Shown piece by piece: positions 25,370-33,867 of a DNA stretch of 64,000 bases. Both the position numbers and the translations under genes were made by a program. The notes under the pieces were generated by a model, which was not told the origin of the DNA, did not search any database, and saw only the letters and a list, made by a program, of their open reading frames with translations. The stretch spans positions 1-64,000 of the forward strand of contig CACZHP010000008.1 of NCBI GenBank assembly GCA_902780935.1. Reading direction: 5' to 3'. Numbering within the stretch: position 1 is the stretch's first letter; each line of letters starts with the position of its first letter. Source of the DNA: an uncultured Bacteroidia bacterium. GTDB taxonomy: Bacteria > Bacteroidota > Bacteroidia > Bacteroidales > UBA932.

Positions 25370-28167
25370 TGCGAGTAAGAAGAATAATCCCGCTTCTGTG
25401 CGCGGCCTCGCTGACCTTCCAGGCCTGCGTGGTCAAAGACTATAAGGTCAAAGGGGACACTGTGCTTGTCGACAGGGCAGGAGTGTCTGTCCGTCTGCAG
25501 GTCGTCTCTCCGGAAATAATAAGGGTCAATGCGGTACCCGCCGGCGCCAAGTTCACTGACAGGAAGAGCCTGGTGGTCGTGCCGCAGGAAGGAAAGACAT
25601 CCTTTGACGTCACTTCGGAAGGCGGCAGCGTGTATGTCCGAACCGGCGAGCTTACGGCTTATCTCGCCGCGGACGGTTCGCTTGGCTTCCTCGACTCGGA
25701 GGGCAATCTTCTGGCCGGAGATGGCAAGATGTCTTTCTCTGGGGCAGAGGTTGAGGGAAAGAAGGGCTACTCGGTGTTGACCAGGTTCCCTTCCGGCTCC
25801 GGAGAGTCTTTCTACGGCCTTGGCCAGCACCAGGCCGGGGAGTTCGACCATAAGGGCAGGAGCGAGGAACTCTTCCAGTACAACACCAAGGTCAGTGTGC
25901 CTTTCGTGGTCTCCACGAAGGGTTACGGCGTTCTTTTTGACGCCTATTCGTTGTCCCGCTGGGGCAATCCTGAGCCTTACGGGCAGCTTGGCGAGATGTT
26001 CAAGCTCTATGACAAAGAAGGTGTCGAGGGAGCCTTGACCGGCACCTACAAGACCAAGGACGGGAAGACCTTGGTGAGACGTGAGGACTCCCTTTATTTC
26101 GAGAACGAGTTCGCAATAAAGAACCTTCCGGAGATTCCCCTCAATGGGGCCAAGGTCGTTTATGAGGGCTATCTTCAGGCTTCGGAAACAGCTGAGTATC
26201 ATTTTATACAGTATTATGCGGGATTCCAGGCAACCTGTATTGACGGAAAAGAAGTGATGCCGCGTCTCTGGCGTCCGGCCTGGAACCCCAACAGCAAGAA
26301 ATTCTCGGCCCTGTTGGAAAAGGGAAAGAAGACCCCGATAAGAATTGAATGGGATCCTGACGGAGATGTCTCCTACATGGGACTTAGGGTAGCGGCCCTG
26401 CAGACTCCCCAGGAGGAGAATACCCTCAGTTTCTGGTCCGAATTCGAGCCCGGGGTGGATTTCTATTTCATAGCTGGAGGGAACTACGACGGAGTCATCC
26501 GGGGCTACCGCACCTTGACCGGCAAGGCCCAGGTGATGCCCAAGTGGGCTATGGGCTTCTGGCAGAGCAGGGAGCGCTACTCCACCCAGGAAGACCTCGT
26601 CCAGACCCTCGCCGAGATGCGCCGCAGACATATTCCAGTGGATAATATAGTCCAGGACTGGCAGTATTGGAAAGAAGATCAGTGGGGGAGCCATCAGTTT
26701 GATCCTGAACGGTATCCGGATCCGGAGAAGATGCTCGACGATGTCCACGGGATGAACGCCAGGTTCATGATCAGCGTCTGGCCGAAGTTCTACACCAACA
26801 CCGACAATTACAAAGAGCTGAAAGCCGCTGGGTACGCCTATACCCATGCCGAGGAGGACAGCCTTAAAGATTGGCTCGGCTACAAGCAGACCTTCTACGA
26901 CGCCTATTCCGAGGGCGGCCGCAAGATGTTCTGGAGGCAGATGGACGAGAACCTGTATTCAAAATACGGCAGGAAGATCGACGCCTGGTGGATGGATGCC
27001 AGTGAGCCGAACCTTCGGGACTGCCTCCCGATGGATTACTTCAAATGGTTGCTGACTCCCAACGCTTTAGGTTCTTCGACTGAATATCTCAACGCCTATG
27101 CCCTTGTCAACGCCGACGCCATCTACACCGGTCAGAGGAACGTGGATCCTGACAAAAGGGTTTTCCTTCTGACCCGAAATGGTTTCGCCGGGCTCCAGAG
27201 ATATTCCACGGCCACCTGGAGCGGAGACATCGGCACCTCGTGGAACGACATGAGGATACAGATGCCCGCCGGGCTCAATTATTCAATGAGCGGCATCCCG
27301 TTCTGGGGGATGGACATCGGCGGTTTCTCGGTGATGGGTAAGTTCTACGACGAGGCCAACGCCGAGGAATGGCGTGAGCTTCAGACCCGCTGGCACCAGT
27401 TCGGCACCTTCGTGCCGCTTTTCAGGACCCATGGCCAGTGGCCCCGCAGGGAGCTTTGGAATATAGCTCCGGAGGGCTCCCAGGCCTATGAGAGCATCCT
27501 TTGGTACATGAGGCTGCGTTACAGGCTGATGCCGTATCTGTACTCGCTTGCCGGAGCCGTCCATTTCGAAGATTACACCCTGATGCGGGGGCTCCCGATG
27601 GACTTCCCGGACGATCCCGCCGTTCGGGACTTGTCCGACCAGTGGATGTTCGGCCCTGCCTTCATGCCCTGTCCGGTCTCTGAATATAAAGCCAGAAGCC
27701 GTGAGGTTTATTTCCCCGATGGCGGATGGTATGATTTCTATTCCGGAGCATATATTCCTGGAAACCAAACACTTACCGTGGCGGCTCTTTACGAGCGGAT
27801 GCCGCTTTATGTCCGTGCCGGCTCGATAATACCCTTTGGCCCGGAGATGGAGTGGTCGGACGAGAAACCCGCCGCCGACATCCGCCTGTACGTCTATGCA
27901 GGCGCTGACGCCTCCTTCACCCTCTACGAGGATGACGGCTTGACCTACGGCTACGAGAAAGGCGCTTTCTCCACGATTCCCATTGTCTGGGATGAGTCTT
28001 CCAGGACCCTGACCATAGGCGAGCGGAGCGGATCCTTCACGGAAATGCTCTCTTCACGCCGCTTCACCGTTGTCCTCGCTGATCCTTCGCACCCTCATCC
28101 GTATGACCCGGACGCTGACGGCCAGACAGTTGAATACAGTGGAACTGAGGTGACTTTAAATCTTTGA
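25369..28167 (+). CDS. GH31 alpha-xylosidase-like enzyme with PA14 insert, lipoprotein
   Basis: 932 aa from ATG 25369, which overlaps the previous stop (TGATG). Lipobox LTFQAC gives a membrane anchor. Domains: GH31 N-terminal beta-sandwich; a PA14-like insert at about residues 240-345 (VVYEGYLQASETAEYHFIQYYAG); catalytic TIM barrel with nucleophile Asp543 in WWMDASEPN and acid/base Asp620 in TWSGDIGTSW; C-terminal beta domains. The PA14 insert at this position is known from bacterial GH31 alpha-xylosidases acting on xyloglucan oligosaccharides, the best match for the function; alpha-glucosidase is the alternative. It sits between genes of the mannan pathway, which have no use for an alpha-xylosidase. 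Confidence 0.85.
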   Translation: MRVRRIIPLLCAASLTFQACVVKDYKVKGDTVLVDRAGVSVRLQVVSPEIIRVNAVPAGAKFTDRKSLVVVPQEGKTSFDVTSEGGSVYVRTGELTAYLAADGSLGFLDSEGNLLAGDGKMSFSGAEVEGKKGYSVLTRFPSGSGESFYGLGQHQAGEFDHKGRSEELFQYNTKVSVPFVVSTKGYGVLFDAYSLSRWGNPEPYGQLGEMFKLYDKEGVEGALTGTYKTKDGKTLVRREDSLYFENEFAIKNLPEIPLNGAKVVYEGYLQASETAEYHFIQYYAGFQATCIDGKEVMPRLWRPAWNPNSKKFSALLEKGKKTPIRIEWDPDGDVSYMGLRVAALQTPQEENTLSFWSEFEPGVDFYFIAGGNYDGVIRGYRTLTGKAQVMPKWAMGFWQSRERYSTQEDLVQTLAEMRRRHIPVDNIVQDWQYWKEDQWGSHQFDPERYPDPEKMLDDVHGMNARFMISVWPKFYTNTDNYKELKAAGYAYTHAEEDSLKDWLGYKQTFYDAYSEGGRKMFWRQMDENLYSKYGRKIDAWWMDASEPNLRDCLPMDYFKWLLTPNALGSSTEYLNAYALVNADAIYTGQRNVDPDKRVFLLTRNGFAGLQRYSTATWSGDIGTSWNDMRIQMPAGLNYSMSGIPFWGMDIGGFSVMGKFYDEANAEEWRELQTRWHQFGTFVPLFRTHGQWPRRELWNIAPEGSQAYESILWYMRLRYRLMPYLYSLAGAVHFEDYTLMRGLPMDFPDDPAVRDLSDQWMFGPAFMPCPVSEYKARSREVYFPDGGWYDFYSGAYIPGNQTLTVAALYERMPLYVRAGSIIPFGPEMEWSDEKPAADIRLYVYAGADASFTLYEDDGLTYGYEKGAFSTIPIVWDESSRTLTIGERSGSFTEMLSSRRFTVVLADPSHPHPYDPDADGQTVEYSGTEVTLNL

Positions 28168-28169
28168 GT

Positions 28170-30281
28170 ATGAGAAAATCGCTCATCATTGTCCTCTGCC
28201 TTTCGTTTTCCTTATGCCTTCAGGCGCAGGAGACCCTTTTCGACGACGGCTGGAAGTTCGCTTTCGGTGACGCGTCATCTCCCGCGAAGGACTTCGGCCG
28301 GGGAACCGAGTATTTCAACTATTTCACAAAGGCCGCCTCGATCCACAACGAAGGCCCGTATTCGCCAAAGTTTGATGATTCCGCCTGGAAGGAAGTGAAC
28401 CTTCCCCACGACTGGGTCGTGGATCTTCCCTTCGACCCTAAGGCCAGTCACAGCCACGGCTACAAGACCGTCGGGTGGGCATATCCCAAGACCAGCGTTG
28501 GCTGGTACCGCAAGACTTTCTCCATTCCTTCGGAGGCTAAAGGAAAGCCCGTTTCCATCCGTTTCGACGGGATATTCCGTGACTCTGACATCTGGGTCAA
28601 CGGATTCTGGCTCGGTGGAGAGAAAAGCGGCTACACGTCAGCCACTTACGACATCGCTCCTTATCTTGAATACGGCGGGGAGAATATTGTGGCAGTCCGC
28701 GCTGACGCCACCTTTGAGGAAGGATGGTTCTATGAGGGTGCCGGAATATACCGCCATGTGTGGCTGACTATCGGCGAGCCTTCAGGGAAGCCTTCCTTGA
28801 GACTTCCCAAGATTGAGACCGATCCTGACAAAGGGATCCTGATTGACGGTATCCCCGTCAAGCTTCGGGGCTGCAACCTCCATCAGGACCATGCCGGAGT
28901 CGGAGCCGCGATCCCTGACGCCCTTTATGAATATCGTGTCCGGGAACTCAAGAAATACGGGTTCAACGCTATCAGGACCTCCCACAATCCCGCTTCTCCG
29001 GCCTTGCTGGACATCTGCGACTCTCTCGGGATGTATGTTATTGAAGAGACGAGACTGATGGGGATCAATGACGCCCAGCTCGAGCCTCTTAAGAAGATGA
29101 TTGAGAGGGACAAACATCATCCCTGCATAATCATGTGGGGCATCGGCAACGAGGAATGGGGGATCGAGTGGAAGAGCAAGGGAGAGGACATCGCCCGGAT
29201 TATGACAGAGTTTTGCCATGAGATCGATCCCACCAGGCCGGTTGTCGTGGCTACCAGTAGCGGCCCTGAGGTTATAAAGGGTACTGACGTGGCCGGCTAT
29301 AATTACATAATCCAGAATCCTATTGACGAGCATAGGGCGGCTTTCCCTTCAAGAGTTGCTGTAGGCACGGAAGAGACATCCGGCTGCGGCACCAGGGGAG
29401 TGTATTTCGATGATATCGAGAATGGCCGTATGGCTGCCATAAACCGCGGCCCGCAGGGCCCGGACAGCCTGTACAACTGCATAGAGAGGGGACTGAAGTT
29501 CTATGGCGAACGCCCCTGGCTGGCCGGACTCTTCTACTGGACCGGTTTTGACTATCGTGGAGAGCCGAACCCGCTCTCATATCCCGCTACCGGCTCCGAG
29601 TTTGGAATCCTTGACTACTGCGGTTTCCCCAAGGATGAGGCCTTCTACCTCAAGTCATGGTGGACGGAAGAGCCTGTTCTCCATATACTTCCGCATTGGA
29701 ATCTCTCCGGCCATGAGGGAGAGGAGATCCCGGTCTGGGTCTATAGCAACTGCGACGAGGTCTCCCTTACGGTCAACGGCAGGAACCTTGGCAGGAAGAA
29801 GATGCCACGTCTAGGCCACCTGGAGTGGAAGGCCATCTACAAGCCAGGTGTCGTCAAGGCTGTTGGTTACAAGAACGGGAAAAAGGTCGCTGAGGAAGTC
29901 GTCCGCACTGCGGGCGAACCTTCAATGTTGGAGATAAATCCCGACAGGACAACGATTTCCGCCGACGGTAGGGATCTGTCGGTTGTCAACGTCTCGGTAA
30001 AAGACTCCCGGGGTACCTTCGTCCCAACGGCCTGTGTACCGGTCACCATCACTGTCAGCGGCCCTGTCAGGATCCTCGGTGCCGGCAACGGCGACCCGGC
30101 ATTCCGCTCCAAGGAGCGCCCGGAGGATCCTTCCGCCCGTTCATTCACGATAGACACCTTCAATGGTTTGGCTCAGTTTATGATGCAAAGTTCCGGCGGT
30201 GCCGGTGAGGCCTCCGTGACCTTGACTTCGGCCGGAGGCATAACTCCCGCGGAGGTTCGAATCAAACTTGTGAATAAGTAA
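28170..30281 (+). CDS. GH2 beta-galactosidase-like enzyme lacking the second Ig-like domain
   Basis: 703 aa from ATG 28170 (signal MRKSLIIVLCLSFSLCLQAQ). The N-terminal sugar-binding domain (VNLPHDWVVD, VGWYRKTF, GIYRHVWLTI) is intact, as is the TIM barrel: acid/base Glu328 in GIGNEEW and probable nucleophile Glu401 in VGTEETSG; the C-terminus has DUF4982-like and Ig-like domains. Between VWLTIGEP (about residue 200) and PDKGILIDGIPVKLRGCN (about 222) only about 20 residues remain where relatives have an Ig-like domain of about 110 residues. The frame is intact, so it looks like an in-frame domain loss, not a pseudogene. In a xyloglucan scheme it would remove galactose from side chains; beta-mannosidase is an alternative. 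Confidence 0.85.
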   Translation: MRKSLIIVLCLSFSLCLQAQETLFDDGWKFAFGDASSPAKDFGRGTEYFNYFTKAASIHNEGPYSPKFDDSAWKEVNLPHDWVVDLPFDPKASHSHGYKTVGWAYPKTSVGWYRKTFSIPSEAKGKPVSIRFDGIFRDSDIWVNGFWLGGEKSGYTSATYDIAPYLEYGGENIVAVRADATFEEGWFYEGAGIYRHVWLTIGEPSGKPSLRLPKIETDPDKGILIDGIPVKLRGCNLHQDHAGVGAAIPDALYEYRVRELKKYGFNAIRTSHNPASPALLDICDSLGMYVIEETRLMGINDAQLEPLKKMIERDKHHPCIIMWGIGNEEWGIEWKSKGEDIARIMTEFCHEIDPTRPVVVATSSGPEVIKGTDVAGYNYIIQNPIDEHRAAFPSRVAVGTEETSGCGTRGVYFDDIENGRMAAINRGPQGPDSLYNCIERGLKFYGERPWLAGLFYWTGFDYRGEPNPLSYPATGSEFGILDYCGFPKDEAFYLKSWWTEEPVLHILPHWNLSGHEGEEIPVWVYSNCDEVSLTVNGRNLGRKKMPRLGHLEWKAIYKPGVVKAVGYKNGKKVAEEVVRTAGEPSMLEINPDRTTISADGRDLSVVNVSVKDSRGTFVPTACVPVTITVSGPVRILGAGNGDPAFRSKERPEDPSARSFTIDTFNGLAQFMMQSSGGAGEASVTLTSAGGITPAEVRIKLVNK

Positions 30282-30293
30282 TATCAATTGATT

Positions 30294-32636
30294 ATGAATA
30301 ACTTGAAAAAATCATTAATGGTTGTAGCGATGGCAAGTGCGGTTATCACATCATGCTCCCAAGGCGGGAAGGTCAATCCCGCCATTCCCTCGGACCCGGA
30401 AGTCGAGGCGAAGGTTGAGTCGGTCCTCAAGAAAATGTCCCTCAAGGAGAAAGCCGGACAGATGGTCCAGCTCTCCATCGACACCATCACGAATGACACC
30501 ATCCCGGCGATCGATCCCGCAAAGTTGGAAAAGATCATAGGGGAGTACAAGGTGGGATCTATCCTGAACCTTCTCAAGGACGTGTCGCTTTCCAGGGAGG
30601 GAACCGCCGCTTTTGTGAAGCAGATTCAGGACAAGTCCATGGAACTGATCGGAATCCCTTGCATCTATGGCTTGGACATGATCCACGGCGCTTCCTATCT
30701 CACGGACGGATCCCTTTACCCGCAGGAAATCAATCTGGGAGCCACTTTCAACAGGGAATATCCCCGGATGATGGGCGAGGCACTCGCTTATGAGACAAGG
30801 GCGGCCCAGGTGGGCTGGGTCTTCTCTCCGGTCATGGATCTCGGACGTGACCCCCGCTGGCCGAGGCATTGGGAGAGTTGGGGAGAGGATCCCTATCTCC
30901 AGGCTGAGATGGCCCGCACCGAGGTTAAGGCGATCCAGGGAGACGATCCAAACCATGTCGACCTTGAGCACGCCGCTGTCAGCATCAAGCATTTCCTAGG
31001 CTATGGGGTGCCGCACACCGGCAAGGACCGCACCCCGGCGTATATCGCTCTTAATGATTTGAGGGAGAAATATTTCCGTCCCTTCAAGGAGTGTTTCCAG
31101 GCAGGTGCCCTGACCACCATGATCAACTCCGCCTCTATCAACGGCGTCCCGACCCATGCCAACAAGGAGCTGCTGACAGGTTGGGTCAAGGAGGAACTCA
31201 ATTGGGACGGTCTTATTGTGACGGATTGGGCTGACGTCAACAATCTCTACACCAGGGACCATGTCGCCGCTGACAAACGTGAGGCGGTTGCCATGGGAAT
31301 CAACGCTGGTATTGATATGATCATGGAACCTTATGACCCTGAGTGTGTTAATATAATCGTCGATCTTGCTGAGTCCGGTGAGATCCCGATGTCGAGGATC
31401 GACGACGCGGTCCGCAGGATCCTCAGGCTCAAGGTCCGTCTCGGCCTCTTCGACAACCCTTCATGGAATCACGAGTATAAGGACTTCGGCTGCGAGCGTT
31501 TCGCCAAGGAGTCTTACGCCGCCGCTCTTGAGTCGGAAGTCCTTCTCAAAAACGAAGGCGGGATACTCCCGTTAAAGGGTACCGAGAAGATCCTTGTGAC
31601 CGGCCCCAACGCCAACTCGATGAGGACTCTTAACGGCGGCTGGAGCTACACCTGGCAGGGAGACGCCGACCGGTTCGCCTCGGATCATAACACCATCCTC
31701 GAGGCTATCCGGAACCGTTTCCCGAATGTAAAGTATGTCCCCGCGATTGAATATGACCAGCAGTGGGGTGAGTGGCAGAAGGAATATGTGACCGGCATCA
31801 ATGAGGCTGTCGCCGCGGCCAGGACCTGCGATGTGGTTATAGCCTGCGTCGGCGAGAACACCTATTGCGAGACTCCCGGCAATATGGACGACCTCAATCT
31901 GTCCTCCAACCAGAAAGACCTCGTGAAGGCTCTCGCGGCCACCGGTAAGCCGATCATCCTTGTACTGAATGAAGGACGCCCGAGAATAATAGGCGACATA
32001 GAGCCTCTGGTGAAAGCCGTTGTGGATGTGATGCTTCCTTCCAATTATGGAGGTGACGCCCTCGCCGCCCTCCTTTCCGGCGACGAGAACTTTTCCGGAA
32101 AGCTTCCGTTCACATATTCAAAGCATATCAACTCTCTCCATACCTACGACTACAAAGTCTCCGAGCATAATGAGACAATGGCGGGCTCATACAATTATGA
32201 CGCTATCATGGATGTCCAGTGGCCTTTCGGTCACGGCCTGAGCTACACCACCTTTGGCTATTCCGACCTCAAGGTCGTCATCCCCGGCTCGACTGGGGAT
32301 CCCACCGCCTTCAGCGCCGGCGACGTCCTTAAAGTCTCCGTCAAAGTCTCCAACACCGGCCCCCGGGCCGGCAAGGAAGCGGTCCTGCTCTACAGCTCTG
32401 ACCTTGTCGCCTCCCTCATTCCTGACGTGAAGAGGCTTCGTGGTTTCGAGAAGATATCCCTCGAACCCGGCGAGTCGAAAGTCGTCGAGTTCGAGTTGCC
32501 CGCCAAGGAGCTCGCCTTCGTCGGAGCCGACGGGAAATGGCGCCTTGAGAAGGGTGACTTCCGAATCTCTTGTGGAGGCCAGGCGGCTATGATCAAGTGC
32601 CTTGAGACCAAGGTTTGGGAAACGCCCAATATCTAG
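30294..32636 (+). CDS. GH3 beta-glucosidase, lipoprotein
   Basis: 780 aa from ATG 30294; an in-frame TTG two codons earlier is unlikely. Lipobox VITSC follows the signal. Three-domain GH3: N-terminal barrel (MSLKEKAGQMVQLS, GIPCIYGLDMIHG, FSPVMDLGRDPRWPRHWESWGEDP) with nucleophile Asp311 in VTDWAD; alpha/beta sandwich (NEGGILPLKG, GENTYCETPGNMDDL); and a fibronectin-III-like end (VSNTGPRAGKEAVLLY). The periplasmic or surface location suggests it trims beta-1,4-glucosyl units from gluco-oligosaccharides of xyloglucan or glucomannan. Family members also include xylosidases, but KHFLGYGVPHTGKDR is of the beta-glucosidase group. Confidence 0.9.
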   Translation: MNNLKKSLMVVAMASAVITSCSQGGKVNPAIPSDPEVEAKVESVLKKMSLKEKAGQMVQLSIDTITNDTIPAIDPAKLEKIIGEYKVGSILNLLKDVSLSREGTAAFVKQIQDKSMELIGIPCIYGLDMIHGASYLTDGSLYPQEINLGATFNREYPRMMGEALAYETRAAQVGWVFSPVMDLGRDPRWPRHWESWGEDPYLQAEMARTEVKAIQGDDPNHVDLEHAAVSIKHFLGYGVPHTGKDRTPAYIALNDLREKYFRPFKECFQAGALTTMINSASINGVPTHANKELLTGWVKEELNWDGLIVTDWADVNNLYTRDHVAADKREAVAMGINAGIDMIMEPYDPECVNIIVDLAESGEIPMSRIDDAVRRILRLKVRLGLFDNPSWNHEYKDFGCERFAKESYAAALESEVLLKNEGGILPLKGTEKILVTGPNANSMRTLNGGWSYTWQGDADRFASDHNTILEAIRNRFPNVKYVPAIEYDQQWGEWQKEYVTGINEAVAAARTCDVVIACVGENTYCETPGNMDDLNLSSNQKDLVKALAATGKPIILVLNEGRPRIIGDIEPLVKAVVDVMLPSNYGGDALAALLSGDENFSGKLPFTYSKHINSLHTYDYKVSEHNETMAGSYNYDAIMDVQWPFGHGLSYTTFGYSDLKVVIPGSTGDPTAFSAGDVLKVSVKVSNTGPRAGKEAVLLYSSDLVASLIPDVKRLRGFEKISLEPGESKVVEFELPAKELAFVGADGKWRLEKGDFRISCGGQAAMIKCLETKVWETPNI

Positions 32637-32639
32637 GCC

Positions 32640-33848
32640 ATGGACGCGGGTCTTTTCAAAAAGGAGATCCTGACAGAGCTGGAAGGGAACATCCTGCCCT
32701 TCTGGCTCTCTTTGCGGGATCCTTCCGGCGGCTTTTACGGGGAAGTGACTTCTGCCGGGGCTATTTTGGAGGAAGCTCCTCGGGGTGAGATACTTAACGC
32801 CCGGATCATCTGGTCTTTCGCCGCCGCCTACAGGGCTCTCGGCAGGCAGGAATATCTCTCCGCCGCCTTACATGCCAGGGACTGGTTCGTTTCACATCTG
32901 GTTGATAAGACCAATGGGGGAGTCTTCTGGAGCATTTCCGCAGACGGCGTGCCACTGGACACCAAAAAGCAGCTCTATGCCCAGGCTTTCGCCATCTACG
33001 CCTTCAGCGAACTGTACAAGGTCACATCGGACAAGGCGGACCTGGATGTCGCCACCGGGCTTTTCGCGATTGTCGAGCACAAGTTCCGGGATTTCGCTTC
33101 TGGCGGGTACACTGAGGCCCTCTCGAGAGACTTCTCTCCGCTTGAGGACATGTCGCTTTCAGCCCATGACATCAACGCGGACAAGACGATGAATTCGCAC
33201 CTCCACCTGATGGAGGCGTATGCCAACTTGTATAAAGTCTGGCCTGACCCATTTCTCCGGGAAGCTCTCCTGGAGCTTGTGAGAATCACATGCCAGAAGA
33301 TAATGGCTCCCTCCGGTCATCTCCACCTGTATTTCAAGAACGACTGGACTGTGATTCCCGGAGCCATTTCCTACGGCCATGACATTGAGACATCCTGGCT
33401 TCTTCTGGAATGCGCCCAGTCTCTGGGTGATCCGCAGCTGGAGGAATATGTCAAACCTTTCTGCAAGGCTCTGGGAGCAGCTGGCAATGAGGGTCTTCTC
33501 CCGGACGGTTCGATGGCCTACGAGCTTTTCCCGGATGGAGGAACTGACCGTTCCCGCCAGTGGTGGGTCCAGGCCGAGACCGTCGTCGGCAATCTCTGGC
33601 TATGGAAGTATCACTCTGATCCTGAGGGATTTCCACGAGCTATAGCCTGCTGGAGATGGATAAAGTCCCACCTCCTTGCCCCCTCATGTCATTCTGAGCG
33701 AAGCGAAGAATCTCTCACCGGCGAATGGTACTGGGGTACCTTGGCGGACGGAGTCACTCCTGACCTGGAGTCTCCAAAGGCCGGCTTCTGGAAATGCCCC
33801 TACCACAACACCCGCATGTGCCTCGAAGCCTTGAAAATCTTGGCTTGA
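32640..33848 (+). CDS. ce: Cellobiose 2-epimerase (AGE family) with inserted repeat peptide
   Basis: 402 aa, cytosolic, (alpha/alpha)6 barrel of the acylglucosamine 2-epimerase family. Motifs: NARIIWSFAAAYR, HDINADKTMNSHLHLMEAYANLY, SYGHDIETSWLLLE, RQWWVQAETVVGNLW, EWYWG, and KAGFWKCPYHNTRMCLE, all typical of cellobiose 2-epimerase. It converts beta-1,4-mannobiose to mannosylglucose for the GH130_1 phosphorylase. Residues 350-359 (CHSERSEESL) are encoded by a copy of a short dispersed DNA repeat and are not expected in the family, where the preceding helix joins directly to the (G)EWYWG strand. The frame is kept, so the protein may be active; the insert lies in a loop. Gene starts three bases after the GH3 stop. 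Confidence 0.9.
   Translation: MDAGLFKKEILTELEGNILPFWLSLRDPSGGFYGEVTSAGAILEEAPRGEILNARIIWSFAAAYRALGRQEYLSAALHARDWFVSHLVDKTNGGVFWSISADGVPLDTKKQLYAQAFAIYAFSELYKVTSDKADLDVATGLFAIVEHKFRDFASGGYTEALSRDFSPLEDMSLSAHDINADKTMNSHLHLMEAYANLYKVWPDPFLREALLELVRITCQKIMAPSGHLHLYFKNDWTVIPGAISYGHDIETSWLLLECAQSLGDPQLEEYVKPFCKALGAAGNEGLLPDGSMAYELFPDGGTDRSRQWWVQAETVVGNLWLWKYHSDPEGFPRAIACWRWIKSHLLAPSCHSERSEESLTGEWYWGTLADGVTPDLESPKAGFWKCPYHNTRMCLEALKILA
33687..33714 (+). repeat. Dispersed repeat inserted in frame in the epimerase gene
   Basis: Bases 33687-33714 contain TCATTCTGAGCGAAGCGA followed by AGAATCTC, a sequence I recognise as a short repeat common in intergenic DNA of many bacterial genomes and known from proteins as 'CHSERSEES'. 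The core TCTGAGCGAAGCGA recurs at 49158-49171, next to upp. Confidence 0.75.
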
Positions 33849-33861
33849 TTTCTTACATTCG
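33831..33861 (+). promoter_or_regulatory. Internal promoter for the sugar transporter gene
   Basis: TTG (33831-33833), 20 bp, TACATTCG (33854-33861): matches the Bacteroidota pattern, inside the 3' end of the epimerase gene. Transcription would start within a few bases of the transporter ATG (33868), giving an almost leaderless message. Confidence 0.5.
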
Positions 33862-33867
33862 CGTATT

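Noticed and set aside
25273-26847. 524-codon open frame antisense to the GH31 gene
   Set aside because: The plus strand encodes a complete GH31 enzyme with catalytic residues; the antisense frame matches no family and has no start context.
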